From the IMG/VR virus record IMGVR_UViG_3300046011_005830, positions 1 through 48,906 of that record: a stretch of 48,906 nt of DNA, one strand, 5' to 3'. Under the pieces are notes generated by a model, which did no database searches, was not told where the DNA came from, and saw nothing but the letters and a program-made list of their open reading frames with translations. Made by a program: the position numbers and the translations under genes. This document shows positions 48,613 through 48,906 of this stretch, one piece after another. The first letter of the stretch is position 1, and each line of letters opens with the position of its first letter. The DNA comes from a virus.

Positions 48613-48906
48613 TTTCTGCTATGCCCTCTAGTTCATTTAATTTACTTTGATCAAGATTGCTGTCGTCTCTAGTATACAGTTCTTCTTGCTCTACTTCAAA
48701 CAAATTACTAAACATATACGAAGCATTAATAGTTTTTTTTCCCACAGTTCCCCTGGTTCCGATAATACTTTTCCAATATCGTGAATAATGTTCAATTAGT
48801 TGTTCTGCTTGACCACGATCACTAGTAGCAAAAATATCATTAACAATATCTTTAAAGAAATTTCGATCATATTGTCGAAACTCTTTTTTGTTAGCAGTAG
48901 TGCCTC
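48605..48906 (-). CDS. partial conserved phage protein cut by the window edge
   Basis: A reading frame open from the window's right edge to a TGA at 48605. It covers about 99 residues and its 5' end lies beyond the window. The visible part contains FRQYDRNFFKDIVNDIF and GTRGTVGKKTINASYMFSNLF. It overlaps the YdcH-like gene by 8 bases, in the usual style. No family is recognised from this fragment. Confidence 0.6.
   Translation of the reverse strand, partial: GTTANKKEFRQYDRNFFKDIVNDIFATSDRGQAEQLIEHYSRYWKSIIGTRGTVGKKTINASYMFSNLFEVEQEELYTRDDSNLDQSKLNELEGIAENV

Noticed and set aside
1-48906. tRNA genes, CRISPR arrays, integrase or attachment sites
   Set aside because: Gaps between genes are too short for tRNAs. 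No spaced repeat array, recombinase gene or att-like duplication was seen.

Overview
The window reads as part of the genome of a large, AT-rich, T4-like marine bacteriophage. The evidence is the close packing (mostly 4-20 nt overlaps, no gap above about 110 bp), tail-fibre-type structural genes at the left edge, a phage DNA-metabolism and nucleotide set (thymidylate synthase, dihydrofolate reductase, dCMP deaminase, T4 RNase H-like 5' nuclease, MazG-like protein), a free-standing HNH homing endonuclease, and many small proteins of the kind seen in cyanophage and pelagiphage myoviruses. The host cannot be fixed from this sequence. The low GC content and the gene set fit a marine planktonic bacterium. 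No tRNA, CRISPR array, integrase or IS element was seen.

Layout. (1) 50-2630, plus strand: two virion structural genes. (2) 2688-21623, plus strand: an unbroken, tightly overlapping accessory cassette. It holds glycosyltransferase-like proteins, six twitch-domain radical SAM proteins, an SGNH-like protein, a large unknown protein, a 33-residue basic microprotein, a carbamoyltransferase, an APS-kinase/nucleotidylyltransferase fusion, two sulfotransferase-like proteins, a dCMP deaminase and a triple-repeat GT-like protein. (3) 21620-26880, minus strand: DegT aminotransferase and NAD-sugar epimerase, ThyA, DHFR, small conserved proteins and a 37-residue membrane protein. (4) 26870-31978, minus strand: a MoxR ATPase and a metallopeptidase/VWA protein of clearly higher GC. 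They sit among small genes that share a strong repeated sigma70-type promoter with a palindrome over its -10 region. (5) 31956-36422, minus strand: small phage proteins, a DUF3307-like membrane protein, the 5' nuclease and a second SGNH-like protein. (6) 36437-43816, minus strand: a 7-deazaguanine/purine block (QueE, GMP reductase, YhhQ-type transporter, QueD-like protein, phosphoribosyltransferase, FolE). A plus-strand HNH endonuclease is lodged against the 3' end of folE. (7) 43818-48906, minus strand: a sugar-modification block (short DegT-like protein, GT-B glycosyltransferase, zinc-ADH-like and Gfo/Idh-like oxidoreductases), a possible T-fold protein and a partial gene at the edge.

How the parts may work together. 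The plus-strand cassette lies directly behind the tail genes. It combines radical-SAM chemistry with carbamoylation, an activated-sulfate (PAPS) supply, sulfotransfer and glycosyl-type transfer. The likely product is a chemically decorated molecule (virion surface, host envelope glycan or peptide), but the substrate is not shown by the sequence. This cassette is the best candidate for an undescribed system. The deazaguanine block suggests production or uptake of preQ0/preQ1-type bases for DNA or tRNA modification. QueC and a transglycosylase (TGT or DpdA) are not in the window. The MoxR/VWA pair looks like a separately regulated chaperone-protease-type module.
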